From positions 64,501-128,500 of the forward strand of contig NZ_GL833116.1 of assembly GCF_000185145.2 (NCBI RefSeq): a stretch of 64,000 nucleotides of DNA. The letters run 5' to 3'. Positions 46,122-54,418 of this stretch are shown here, one piece after another (positions within the stretch are counted from its first letter, which is position 1; every line of letters starts with the position of its first letter). The stretch is from Hoylesella oralis ATCC 33269 (GTDB taxonomy: Bacteria > Bacteroidota > Bacteroidia > Bacteroidales > Bacteroidaceae). The position numbers and the translations under genes were made by a program. The notes below the pieces were generated by a model. That model ran no database searches. It had not been told where the DNA came from and saw only the letters and a list, made by a program, of their open reading frames with translations.

Positions 46122-48572
46122 ATGAAGAAATGCTACTATTGTAGAAACATGTTGCTCATACTGTGCTGTGCGGCAACCGTTTCGTTGTGGGCAAACCCCA
46201 TTGATAAAGACGATGCAAAGCGCATTGCGGCGAAGTATCTTGCACATCCGAAGCTGCAGCAAAAGCGATATTTTACAAGAGGATCGGCAGGAAACGAGCC
46301 GCCGGCCTACTATCTGTTCAACAATGCCGATGGCAATGGCTTTGTTGTAGTGTCGGGCGAAGACCGATTGAATGAAGTTGTAGGCTACGGAGACCATGCC
46401 TCTGTAACCGGCAGAGAGATGCCCGAACAGCTGCAGGCACTGCTGTCGTCTTATACGCAGGTCGTGGATGCCGTGCGTAGCGGTAAGATACAACCTGCCA
46501 AACAGCAGCCTCTTGCCTATGCAAAGGTAGCACCATTGATACGAACCCGTTGGGGGCAACGCGGTCCGTATGCCCTTTATACACCGAAAGACGGCGGGAG
46601 TCATACACTTACAGGTTGTGTTGCAACGGCCATTGCGCAGGTTATGTATTATCATAATTGGCCTCTCAGGCGTCCTAAGTCGCATCCCGTTGTTAAACAG
46701 GAGTTGGCCCAACTGCAAGAAAACTATCTGTGGAGCGAGATGAAACGCACTTATTATCAGGCCGAAAACGATATGAGTGTTTCGGCTGTTGCTACATTAA
46801 TGCGAGACATCGGGCACTATGTAGGCATGACGTATAGCCTATCCGGCAGCGGTGCTTATGTATCGAACGCCGCATATGCCGTTAGGGATAGTTTCGATTA
46901 TTCTGTAAGCTATCTGCAAAAGAATACGCTTCCGGCGGGAGAATACAGGCAGTCTATCATGAATGAATTGGCTAAAGGTTACCCCGTTTTAGCATCCGGA
47001 GGAAGCCATGCATGGGTGTTTGACGGTTATGATGAGAATGGTTATCTGCATTGCAACTTCGGTTGGAACGGATATTATGATGGGTATTTCGACGTTAATA
47101 CCATCAGTCTTGCCCAAGTGGGCGACGGTGGAAGCGACGGATTGTATTGGATTATGCAAGAAGCAATACTCATGCATCCCAATAATAGCATGCATGAACG
47201 CTTCGAACACACTTCGAACAAGTTGGCTTTATACGGCAACGGGCGGCTCTATTTCGATAGAACAACAGTAAAACGTAATGAACATCTTACCGCTAACCTG
47301 CATAATGTGTGCGTTAAGGGATTGGCCGAACGCCAAACAAACCTATTTACCGGCAACGTGGGATTGGGCATTTATGACAGCAAGGGAAAACAGTTAAAGG
47401 TAATACCCAGCCCTAATGCCGATAGAGAGTTGACCGGCTATTCGCAATTGATAAGCATTTCGGATTGGGATATTGACCTGACTGAGCTGGATAACGGTGA
47501 GTATAATATTGTTCCGATGGGCAGAGAACTCCTGAAAAAGCCTGACGTTTATGTCGATTGGCAACCCATAGACGAGCGGTATGCGGTGAGGGTGGTACTC
47601 ACGCAAGATGAGATCGTGGTCGGTGGAAATAACGGGCGGCCCGCTCTCAGCATGGTTAAACAACCCGAAGTGCTTACTCCTTTATACGAAAACATAAGTA
47701 CATCGGGCTCTGTTATGCTGCATGTAAACAATCCGACTGCACTTGAAATTAGGGGTAAACTGCATGTTTGTTTCAAACGTATCGACAAATCGGAGACTTA
47801 CACGGCCGTTATAGGGGGTAAAAACGTGGTGGCCGAGAAACTTGGAACCACCGAATGGCTCGTCTCTTTGCCCACTTCGTATATGAAAGATAATGCGTTT
47901 ACTTCGCTTCCTGCAGGTAAATATTACCTTTCTTTCTATGTAGAATACCAAGATATACAGGGGCAGACACTCAATATTGATATAGAGAACGACCGGCAAT
48001 TCCAGATAGAAGTGCTTTCGCAACCCACAAACAGCCTCGTCAGCATTAAACAATTGTATTATCGTATAGGTGAATCTGTAACGTTCAAACAAGTGTTCGA
48101 CATCGATACTCCCGATGCCTTTAGCTTTGCCGTGGCTGCTGAAACAATTGCAAACGCAGGCTCTTCCGGTTACAACGGGAAGCTCTATTATCGGTTGCAA
48201 GACCTTGCAGACGGCTCATCCGTAGAGGCCGGCAGTGCAGATAACGTATGGTTCCCTTTGAATACAGGCAATGACATACCGAAAACCGTGGTTTATTTCG
48301 ATCTTTCGAAGCTCAAAGAGGGGCATAATTACGAGGTTTATGTAGAGATAGAAGTAAACGGCAAGCGCATTGATGTGTGGAACAACCACAGCCGGCGCAG
48401 GCAGTTGTCTGTCGTAAAGCAGGGCGGTACCACGGCTATCGACGATATCACCGTGCCCAAGAAAGCAAAGACAATTGTTTATAACCTGCAAGGCATGCGT
48501 ATCGACCAGCCCGTAGATCGTTTGCCCAAGGGCCTTTATATTATCGATGGCAAGAAGACTGTTATCCGTTGA
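46122..48572 (+). CDS. C10-family cysteine protease (streptopain/interpain-like)
   Basis: A secreted protease of 816 residues. It has a signal peptide (about 1-24), a Spi-type propeptide (AYYLFNNADGNGFVVVSGEDRLNEVVGYG) and a catalytic domain with TGCVATAIAQVMYYHNWP (Cys166) and GGSHAWVFDGYDENGYLHCNFGWNGYYDGYF (His296). A long C-terminal region of beta domains follows, with a final segment of the type IYNLQG-KGLYII-GKK, a probable type IX secretion signal. Relatives include interpain A of Prevotella intermedia, which degrades complement C3 and haem proteins; whether this one does so is not known. It has its own strong promoter. Confidence 0.92.
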   Translation: MKKCYYCRNMLLILCCAATVSLWANPIDKDDAKRIAAKYLAHPKLQQKRYFTRGSAGNEPPAYYLFNNADGNGFVVVSGEDRLNEVVGYGDHASVTGREMPEQLQALLSSYTQVVDAVRSGKIQPAKQQPLAYAKVAPLIRTRWGQRGPYALYTPKDGGSHTLTGCVATAIAQVMYYHNWPLRRPKSHPVVKQELAQLQENYLWSEMKRTYYQAENDMSVSAVATLMRDIGHYVGMTYSLSGSGAYVSNAAYAVRDSFDYSVSYLQKNTLPAGEYRQSIMNELAKGYPVLASGGSHAWVFDGYDENGYLHCNFGWNGYYDGYFDVNTISLAQVGDGGSDGLYWIMQEAILMHPNNSMHERFEHTSNKLALYGNGRLYFDRTTVKRNEHLTANLHNVCVKGLAERQTNLFTGNVGLGIYDSKGKQLKVIPSPNADRELTGYSQLISISDWDIDLTELDNGEYNIVPMGRELLKKPDVYVDWQPIDERYAVRVVLTQDEIVVGGNNGRPALSMVKQPEVLTPLYENISTSGSVMLHVNNPTALEIRGKLHVCFKRIDKSETYTAVIGGKNVVAEKLGTTEWLVSLPTSYMKDNAFTSLPAGKYYLSFYVEYQDIQGQTLNIDIENDRQFQIEVLSQPTNSLVSIKQLYYRIGESVTFKQVFDIDTPDAFSFAVAAETIANAGSSGYNGKLYYRLQDLADGSSVEAGSADNVWFPLNTGNDIPKTVVYFDLSKLKEGHNYEVYVEIEVNGKRIDVWNNHSRRRQLSVVKQGGTTAIDDITVPKKAKTIVYNLQGMRIDQPVDRLPKGLYIIDGKKTVIR

Positions 48573-48812
48573 CATGCCGTATATGTTCGTTAGGGTGCCT
48601 ATGTAATGCGTTTAGAAGGCCCCTCTGTCGCAGACAGGAATAAAAAATAATCTGTTAAGCAATCAAGAGTGAAAGGGATAGGATAGTTATCGGGAGCAAA
48701 AAAGTTAAGCCGTTAAGAAATTGAGCCCTTAGTTGTATAACTTGAGAATTATCAGCCTAACGCCTTTGCTCCCGATAATTTTACTCCTTAAAAACAATAA
48801 ACAAAACAGTAA
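48573..48812. repeat. gap with a 92-base element flanked by 14-bp inverted repeats
   Basis: TTATCGGGAGCAAA at 48687-48700 is repeated inverted at 48765-48778. Between them are copies of the TTAAGCCGTTAAG motif found at other gene ends. The element may be a small mobile remnant or simply a long-loop terminator/leader structure; T-rich sequence follows the right arm. Confidence 0.55.
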
Positions 48813-49304
48813 ATGAGAAGATTTGTATTACTTGCGTTAACCGTTTTATTGGCGTCGGCGCTCCATGCACAGGCCCGATTGCCTAAGGTTACGTTGAAAA
48901 ACACCGATGGCAAGAGCGTGCAGACAGACACTCTGTCTAACAATGGGCGGCCCGTTATCGTTTCTTTCTTTGCCACATGGTGCAAACCTTGCAACCGTGA
49001 ATTGAACGCAATTCATGAGGTTTACGACGATTGGCAGCAGGAAACGGGCGTACGGCTCGTAGCTGTATCGATAGATCAGGCACAGAATGTGAACAAAGTA
49101 AAGCCCATGGTAGACGAATACGGGTGGACTTACGAGGTGTTGCTCGATACAAACGGCGACTTTAAACGATCGCTCGGCGTACAGATGATACCCTATGTGC
49201 TGGTGCTCGACGGTAAAGGCAACATCGTTTATAAGCACAACGGATACGCCGATGGGGCCGAAACGGAGTTGTTCGAAAAGGTAAAAGAGGCTGCCGGCCG
49301 GTAA
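48813..49304 (+). CDS. TlpA-like thioredoxin-fold protein
   Basis: A protein of 163 residues with a signal peptide (about 1-20) and one thioredoxin-like domain. The active-site motif is ATWCKPCNRE, with Cys57 and Cys60. The rest (VRLVAVSIDQAQNVNKVKPMVDEYGWTYEVLLD and MIPYVLVLDGKGNIVYKHNGY) is typical of TlpA/ResA proteins that reduce disulfides outside the cytoplasm. The DUF6029 gene starts 12 bases later. Confidence 0.92.
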   Translation: MRRFVLLALTVLLASALHAQARLPKVTLKNTDGKSVQTDTLSNNGRPVIVSFFATWCKPCNRELNAIHEVYDDWQQETGVRLVAVSIDQAQNVNKVKPMVDEYGWTYEVLLDTNGDFKRSLGVQMIPYVLVLDGKGNIVYKHNGYADGAETELFEKVKEAAGR

Positions 49305-49316
49305 CTGTATTGCAGA

Positions 49317-50948
49317 ATGAAGAGATGTTTATTCCTTTTTTCCGTGGCGATCGTTGTCGCTGCAGCGGCCTCAGCACAAGACGATAAAGACCGTATAAGG
49401 GTTTCGGGCAGTGTGCAGAGCGATGTTCTTCTGCCGCAGAACGACGAGAAAACGGGCGCGCGAAAGACCTCGGGCGACTTGCTTACCAATACTTATGCCG
49501 ATGTCAATGCCACGAGCAAGTATGTAGATGCAGGCTTGAGGTTTCAGTATACGGAGCATCCGCTGCCCGGATATGAGAACGACTTCAAGGGTTGGGGCGT
49601 GCCATACTTCTATCTTAAAGGGCGTTACAAGACCGCCGAACTCACTTTGGGCAGCTTTTACGAGCAATTCGGCTCGGGGTTTATCCTTCGTACATATGAG
49701 GAACGAAGCCTCGGCATAGACAATTCGTTGCTCGGAGGTCGACTTCTATACCGCCCGTTCAAAGGGGTTAATCTTAAAATGCTTGCCGGTAAGCAGCGTC
49801 GTTACTGGTCTTATAACCGCGCACTCGTATCGGGTGCCGATGTTGAACTGAACTTAGACGAGTGGAGCAGTGCCCTCCGAGAGGGGCAAACCTATATTAC
49901 CGTGGGCGCTTCTTATGTAAACAAGCACGAGCAGGACGAGGATATAATGGCAGATGCCACGCATCGTTTGCGCCTTCCGCACAATGTCAATGCCTTCGAC
50001 ATACGTGCCCGAGTGCAGCATGGCGGACTGAATATCCTCGCCGAATATGCCTTCAAAACCCAAGATCCGTCGTTCGATAACGGCTTTGTTTACCGTAACG
50101 GCTACGTTGCAATGCTCTCCGGTTCGTATTCCAAACGGGGTATGAGCTTGCTGTTGCAGGCAAAAAGGAGCGTCAACATGTCGTTCCGCAGCCGGCGCAG
50201 CATGTCGGGAACATCGTCGTTCATAAACCATTTGCCCGCTTTTACGCCCGAACATACCTATGCTTTGGCCGCTCTGTACCCATATGCCACGCGACCTGAC
50301 GGCGAATGGGCTTATCAGTGTGCCCTCGGTTACAGGTTTCCGAAGCACACGGCCCTTGGGGGTAGCTACGGAACAGATGTGAAGTTGAACTTCTCGCATG
50401 TGCATTCGATCCGCCAAGACAACGTGGGCGGCAAGGGTACCGATGGCTACGGATCGGCTTTCTGGGGCTGGGGAGCAGACACATACTATCAAGACATCGA
50501 CGTTCAGATGGAGAAACGGCTCACGAAGACCGTAAAGCTGAACCTGATGTACATGAACCAACGCTACAATAAAACGGCCGTAGAGGGCGAAGGAGGTATG
50601 GTTCGGTCGAACATATTCGTGGCCGACGTGAAGTATAGATTTGCTCCCAAGGCCACGCTCAGGGCCGAGGCACAGTACTTATCTACCAAAGACGACGACG
50701 GCGAATGGCTTTTCGGGCTGGTTGAAGTGTCGCTTGCACCCTGTTGGATGTTCACCCTGTCCGATATGTACAACAGCGGCAAAACCGATATTCATTATTA
50801 CCAAGGCTTCGTTACCTATCTTCGAAGTGCCCATCGCCTGCAACTCGGCTACGGCAGAACGCGTGCCGGTTACAACTGTTCGGGCGGTGTGTGCCGTTAC
50901 ATTCCGGCAAGTAAGGGCGTAACAGTATCGTATAACTATAATTTCTGA
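49317..50948 (+). CDS. DUF6029-like outer-membrane barrel protein
   Basis: A protein of 543 residues with a signal peptide ending SAQ and a body full of alternating hydrophobic and aromatic strands, probably an outer-membrane beta barrel. It resembles proteins annotated DUF6029 in Bacteroidota, which commonly sit beside TlpA- and Omp28-like genes as here. No catalytic motif is visible. It lies 12 bases after the thioredoxin gene and 3 bases before the Omp28-like gene, so the three form an operon. Confidence 0.75.
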   Translation: MKRCLFLFSVAIVVAAAASAQDDKDRIRVSGSVQSDVLLPQNDEKTGARKTSGDLLTNTYADVNATSKYVDAGLRFQYTEHPLPGYENDFKGWGVPYFYLKGRYKTAELTLGSFYEQFGSGFILRTYEERSLGIDNSLLGGRLLYRPFKGVNLKMLAGKQRRYWSYNRALVSGADVELNLDEWSSALREGQTYITVGASYVNKHEQDEDIMADATHRLRLPHNVNAFDIRARVQHGGLNILAEYAFKTQDPSFDNGFVYRNGYVAMLSGSYSKRGMSLLLQAKRSVNMSFRSRRSMSGTSSFINHLPAFTPEHTYALAALYPYATRPDGEWAYQCALGYRFPKHTALGGSYGTDVKLNFSHVHSIRQDNVGGKGTDGYGSAFWGWGADTYYQDIDVQMEKRLTKTVKLNLMYMNQRYNKTAVEGEGGMVRSNIFVADVKYRFAPKATLRAEAQYLSTKDDDGEWLFGLVEVSLAPCWMFTLSDMYNSGKTDIHYYQGFVTYLRSAHRLQLGYGRTRAGYNCSGGVCRYIPASKGVTVSYNYNF

Positions 50949-50951
50949 CGT

Positions 50952-51743
50952 GTGATGAAAAAGATATTCATGGCTATTGCCGGCATTGCGGCTATGCTGT
51001 CGGCCTGCGACAATGTAGACTCAAACGACCGACTTATATATGTTCCGCCTGCTGCAGTGGGCAGATGTGTGCTTATAGAGGACTTTACGGGGCAGAAATG
51101 TCTTAACTGTCCGCGTACTGCCGAGGTCATAGAGCAGCTGCAGAAGCAATACGGAGCCGACACGGTGATAGCCGTTGCCATACACGCGGGGCCGCTCAGT
51201 GTGGGCAAGAAGGCTGGGGCGACCGGACTACGCACGGCCACCGGCGACCTTTATTATAAGCACTGGAAGATAGACAGCCAGCCTTCGGGACTGGTAAACC
51301 GCAGGGGCAAGCCCTCTAACGATACCCGATGGCCGTCCTTGGTGTACCAAGAAATACAGCAAAAGGCCGCAGTGAGCATTAAATTAGCTGTAGAATACGA
51401 TGCACAGACGCGCACTTCGCACATAAAAGCTACCGTGAATACGCTCGGTAAAAGTCTTTCGGGCAGGCTTCAATTGTGGGTGTTGGAAGACAATATCAAG
51501 GCTGCACAGCGCATGCCCGATGGGAATTATAACAACAGCTATGTGCACAACCATGTGTTCCGCGCGGCTGTAAACGGCGTGTGGGGCGATGATATCCGCA
51601 TAGACAAGGATGCCTACGTGCAGAAGGAGTACATGTGTAAGCTCGAAGAAGGCTGGGATGCCGCCCGCGTATCTATTGTAGCGTTCGTGTACACCGACGA
51701 CGAAGGGGTGTTGCAGGCAACGCGCAAGGCGGTTGTGAAGTAG
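50952..51743 (+). CDS. Omp28-related lipoprotein
   Basis: A lipoprotein of 263 residues (signal peptide ending MLSAC). It begins with CVLIEDFTGQKCLNCPRTAEVIEQL, the thioredoxin-like opening of Omp28-family proteins with a CxxC-type CLNC motif. Omp28 of Porphyromonas gingivalis is a surface protein of uncertain function. It is third in the TlpA-DUF6029-Omp28 operon. Confidence 0.85.
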   Translation: MMKKIFMAIAGIAAMLSACDNVDSNDRLIYVPPAAVGRCVLIEDFTGQKCLNCPRTAEVIEQLQKQYGADTVIAVAIHAGPLSVGKKAGATGLRTATGDLYYKHWKIDSQPSGLVNRRGKPSNDTRWPSLVYQEIQQKAAVSIKLAVEYDAQTRTSHIKATVNTLGKSLSGRLQLWVLEDNIKAAQRMPDGNYNNSYVHNHVFRAAVNGVWGDDIRIDKDAYVQKEYMCKLEEGWDAARVSIVAFVYTDDEGVLQATRKAVVK

Positions 51744-51923
51744 TTCCGGCAGTTATGCGGTTAGGGAGTTGAGGGGCTGAGCCGACAGTTTTCGAGCTGT
51801 AAAGCTAATGGCTTAATGGTTTAACTCCATAACTTCTTAATAACATACCTGCCTGCTCAACTTCTTAATTCCTAATAACTTAACATCTATAAATATATAA
51901 CTAATCAATAAAACAATAAATTT
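51744..51923. repeat. intergenic region with GTTAAG/CTTAAT repeat motifs
   Basis: It contains GCTAATGGCTTAATGGTTTAACTCC and related strings (about 51805-51835), similar to the palindrome at 53969-54037 and to sequences at 8325-8365 and 48703-48720. The final 50 bases are AT-rich and precede the next start. Confidence 0.5.
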
Positions 51924-52601
51924 ATGAAAAGAACATTTACGCTTTTTTATTCGTTGATGCTGGGGGCATCGGTCTTATTCGCACAAACCGACGGAACTTT
52001 CGAGTTCGTAGATGCTAACCGTAATGTGGTAAAAGACGGATCGACGGTTACGGTTAACAAAGTTGAAACCGGCCAATGGGGAGAAGAGATGATGAATTCG
52101 GGACTGTTCATACGTAACACTTCGAGTGCTGCGCAACGGGTTATCTTGTCTTGCGATGTGCTGGAAATTACGGAAGGCGAACTGGATGTGTGCTTTCCTT
52201 CGGAGTGCAAGCAATTGCAAAGCGTGGGTAATTATACCACAGAAGCTGCTTCTATAGAGCCTAATATGCCCAAAGGAACGTCTATCAGTACGGAGTTTTT
52301 TCCCGAAAATGGCGCACGTTGCACTGCAAAGCTGCAGCTGTTCACCGCTAAGGAGGAGAATGGAGAGTGGGTAAAGGACAAATCCGGACCTGCAGTTACA
52401 CTTGTTTTCGACCGGAATGCCACCGGCATAGCCCACGTGGCCGAAGCAGAGAAGACCGTATCTTACAACGTGTACGATGCGCAGGGCTGCCTCGTAGGCA
52501 AGAACCTGTCCACGCTGAAGGGGCTTAGAAAGGGCACCTATGTTGTTCGGAAGGTAGGTGTAAACGGCATGGTAAGTACTTCTAAGCACGTTATACCTTA
52601 A
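51924..52601 (+). CDS. secreted protein of unknown function with T9SS-like tail
   Basis: A protein of 225 residues that I do not recognise. It has a signal peptide (about 1-21), a beta-rich body with two cysteines about 14 residues apart (SCDVLEITEGELDVC), and a C-terminal stretch YNVYDAQGCLVGKNLSTLKGLRKGTYVVR that resembles type A sorting domains of the type IX secretion system. It lies 18 bases before the second Omp28-like gene and is probably cotranscribed with it. Confidence 0.65.
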   Translation: MKRTFTLFYSLMLGASVLFAQTDGTFEFVDANRNVVKDGSTVTVNKVETGQWGEEMMNSGLFIRNTSSAAQRVILSCDVLEITEGELDVCFPSECKQLQSVGNYTTEAASIEPNMPKGTSISTEFFPENGARCTAKLQLFTAKEENGEWVKDKSGPAVTLVFDRNATGIAHVAEAEKTVSYNVYDAQGCLVGKNLSTLKGLRKGTYVVRKVGVNGMVSTSKHVIP

Positions 52602-52619
52602 ATGTAAATACGCTACGCA

Positions 52620-53942
52620 ATGAGCAAAAGATTTTTCTTGCACCTGTCTGCCATCCTTTTCTTGGCAGTATGGTGCATCGATATGTATGCCGCAGTTAAT
52701 TCGCTTGCACCTACTGCGGGCAAAAGAGTGTTCGTAGAGCTCGGCTCGAAAGGTGCCGATGCACCGATATATGTAATAAACTATAGCGAAAGAAATGTAG
52801 AGAGTTTCGAGTACACGCTCGCTTTCGACGGTAGAGTGATGGCAACCGAGACTGTTACATTGCAGCAGCCGATCCTTCGTATGGACAGCAGAAAGATGAT
52901 GATACCTATTCCTTCGCATGCTACATTGTCGGAAACGGAGCTGACTTTTACCATTACAAAGGTGAACGGGCAGCCTAACGAGGCCGGTACCAATTATACG
53001 AACATACCGCGAATAACCGTTACGAAGGCTGCAAAACGCCGTGTTGTGGTCGAAGAATATACCGGAATGTGGTGCGGTTATTGCCCTAAAGGCATTGTAG
53101 TTATAGAACATTTGGCTAAAACATATCCCGATGATTTCATCGGTATTGCCGTTCATGGAGGAAGAAGTTATGAACCTTTGCTCTGTAGAGCTTATATTAA
53201 GACTGCTAATAAGGAGGCCAAAGGCTATCCAACGATACGTATGAACCGGAAAAAGGGCATATATGATTATAAAGGAGATAACGATTTGGCGGACGAAAAG
53301 AACTATGGAACAGAGGCAGATGTAGATGTGTCGGCCGTATGGGATGCAAAGAAGAACGATATCTCGGTAACCTGTATGACAACTTTTAGGATCAATAAGC
53401 CGGAAGCTCCCTATGCTATCGCTTTCGTACTTACCGAAGACGGTATGAAGAATGCCTCTTGGGCACAGGCAAACTATATTTCCGGTAACCGTAGCTATGC
53501 GGGTATTTCGGAGGAATTAGATTGGTTTGTCAACGCTCCATCTTATATTTATGGGCTCGAAAATAACCATGTAGCCATCACGGCAGCAGGTGTCGATAAG
53601 GGTATAGAGGGCTCTATAACGGCTCCGATCGAGGCAGATAAGCCACAAACATATCGCCATGTGTTCTCTAATATAGCACAGTATCGGGTGGTACAAGATA
53701 AGAGTAAGATGCACGTGTGCGCCCTTTTGATCAATACGAAGAACGGTGAAATCGTGAATGCTGCCAAGTGCAGCATCGCCGAGGGGCCCGTTACGGGCAT
53801 AGAGAACGTGCAGACAAACCGGACGAACGCCGTGGAGGCGGCTCGTTATACCATAGACGGCAGACGGATTTCTGCCCCCGTAAAGGGCATAAACATCGTG
53901 AAATACAGCGATGGACGCACGGTAAAGACGGTCGTAAAGTAA
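52620..53942 (+). CDS. Omp28-related protein with T9SS-like tail
   Basis: A protein of 440 residues with a signal peptide, an N-terminal beta domain (about 30-135), then a thioredoxin-like domain opening with RVVVEEYTGMWCGYCPKGIVVIEHL (CxxC at about 155-158), and a C-terminal sorting-like segment (YTIDGRRISAPVKGINIVKYSDG). It is the second Omp28-type protein of the cluster, larger than the first and without a lipobox. It may act as a surface thiol-disulfide protein, but this is inference. Confidence 0.82.
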   Translation: MSKRFFLHLSAILFLAVWCIDMYAAVNSLAPTAGKRVFVELGSKGADAPIYVINYSERNVESFEYTLAFDGRVMATETVTLQQPILRMDSRKMMIPIPSHATLSETELTFTITKVNGQPNEAGTNYTNIPRITVTKAAKRRVVVEEYTGMWCGYCPKGIVVIEHLAKTYPDDFIGIAVHGGRSYEPLLCRAYIKTANKEAKGYPTIRMNRKKGIYDYKGDNDLADEKNYGTEADVDVSAVWDAKKNDISVTCMTTFRINKPEAPYAIAFVLTEDGMKNASWAQANYISGNRSYAGISEELDWFVNAPSYIYGLENNHVAITAAGVDKGIEGSITAPIEADKPQTYRHVFSNIAQYRVVQDKSKMHVCALLINTKNGEIVNAAKCSIAEGPVTGIENVQTNRTNAVEAARYTIDGRRISAPVKGINIVKYSDGRTVKTVVK

Positions 53943-53968
53943 GGATTTAGGCCGATAGGTGAGGAGTT

Positions 53969-54046
53969 AAGGAGTTAAGCTGTTAAACCAAATAGTTGCC
54001 AAGTTGCGGAACTAATGGTTTAACAGCTTAACTCCTTCATTTTTTA
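53969..54046 (+). terminator. strong 21-bp stem terminator
   Basis: A perfect 21-bp inverted repeat (53969-53989 with 54017-54037; it contains GTTAAGCTGTTAAAC) with a 27-base loop, followed by a T-rich tract. It lies 27 bases after the Omp28-like stop. The arms belong to the family of GTTAAGC-type repeats seen elsewhere in the window. Confidence 0.85.
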
Positions 54047-54418
54047 ATGCTTTTATCAAGGGCGATAAATGTATTGTCTGTCGGATTTACATATGCCGTG
54101 TAAGGTTCACAGAACTAATGTCTGTGTCCGATAGATACATCCTCTACGTCCGTCGGTCGGTGTAGTCGTGTGGCGTACTACCTCCATCTTGTGACGCCGG
54201 CAGGGGGATATGCGGTGCAAAATCATTATTTGTGAGTATTGCGCAGGCAGTAAATAGTGGGTATCTTTGCACCCGTTAAAAAGATTGGAACAAAGCAACG
54301 GATAAGCGAGAAACAGTCATTGCTCATATCTTCTCTATAGGTTAGTGCTGAGCCCGACGTACAATAACTCCTTATGGTACCACAATTATTACCAATTTGT
54401 TAAGGCAATAATGGCGAT
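54047..54418. promoter_or_regulatory. long leader region of the Xus-like operon
   Basis: 370 bases without a gene. TATCTTTG at 54262-54269 with TTG about 20 bases upstream is a probable promoter, which leaves a leader of about 140 bases before the receptor start. No known riboswitch fold was recognised, and no clear Fur-type palindrome. Confidence 0.5.
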
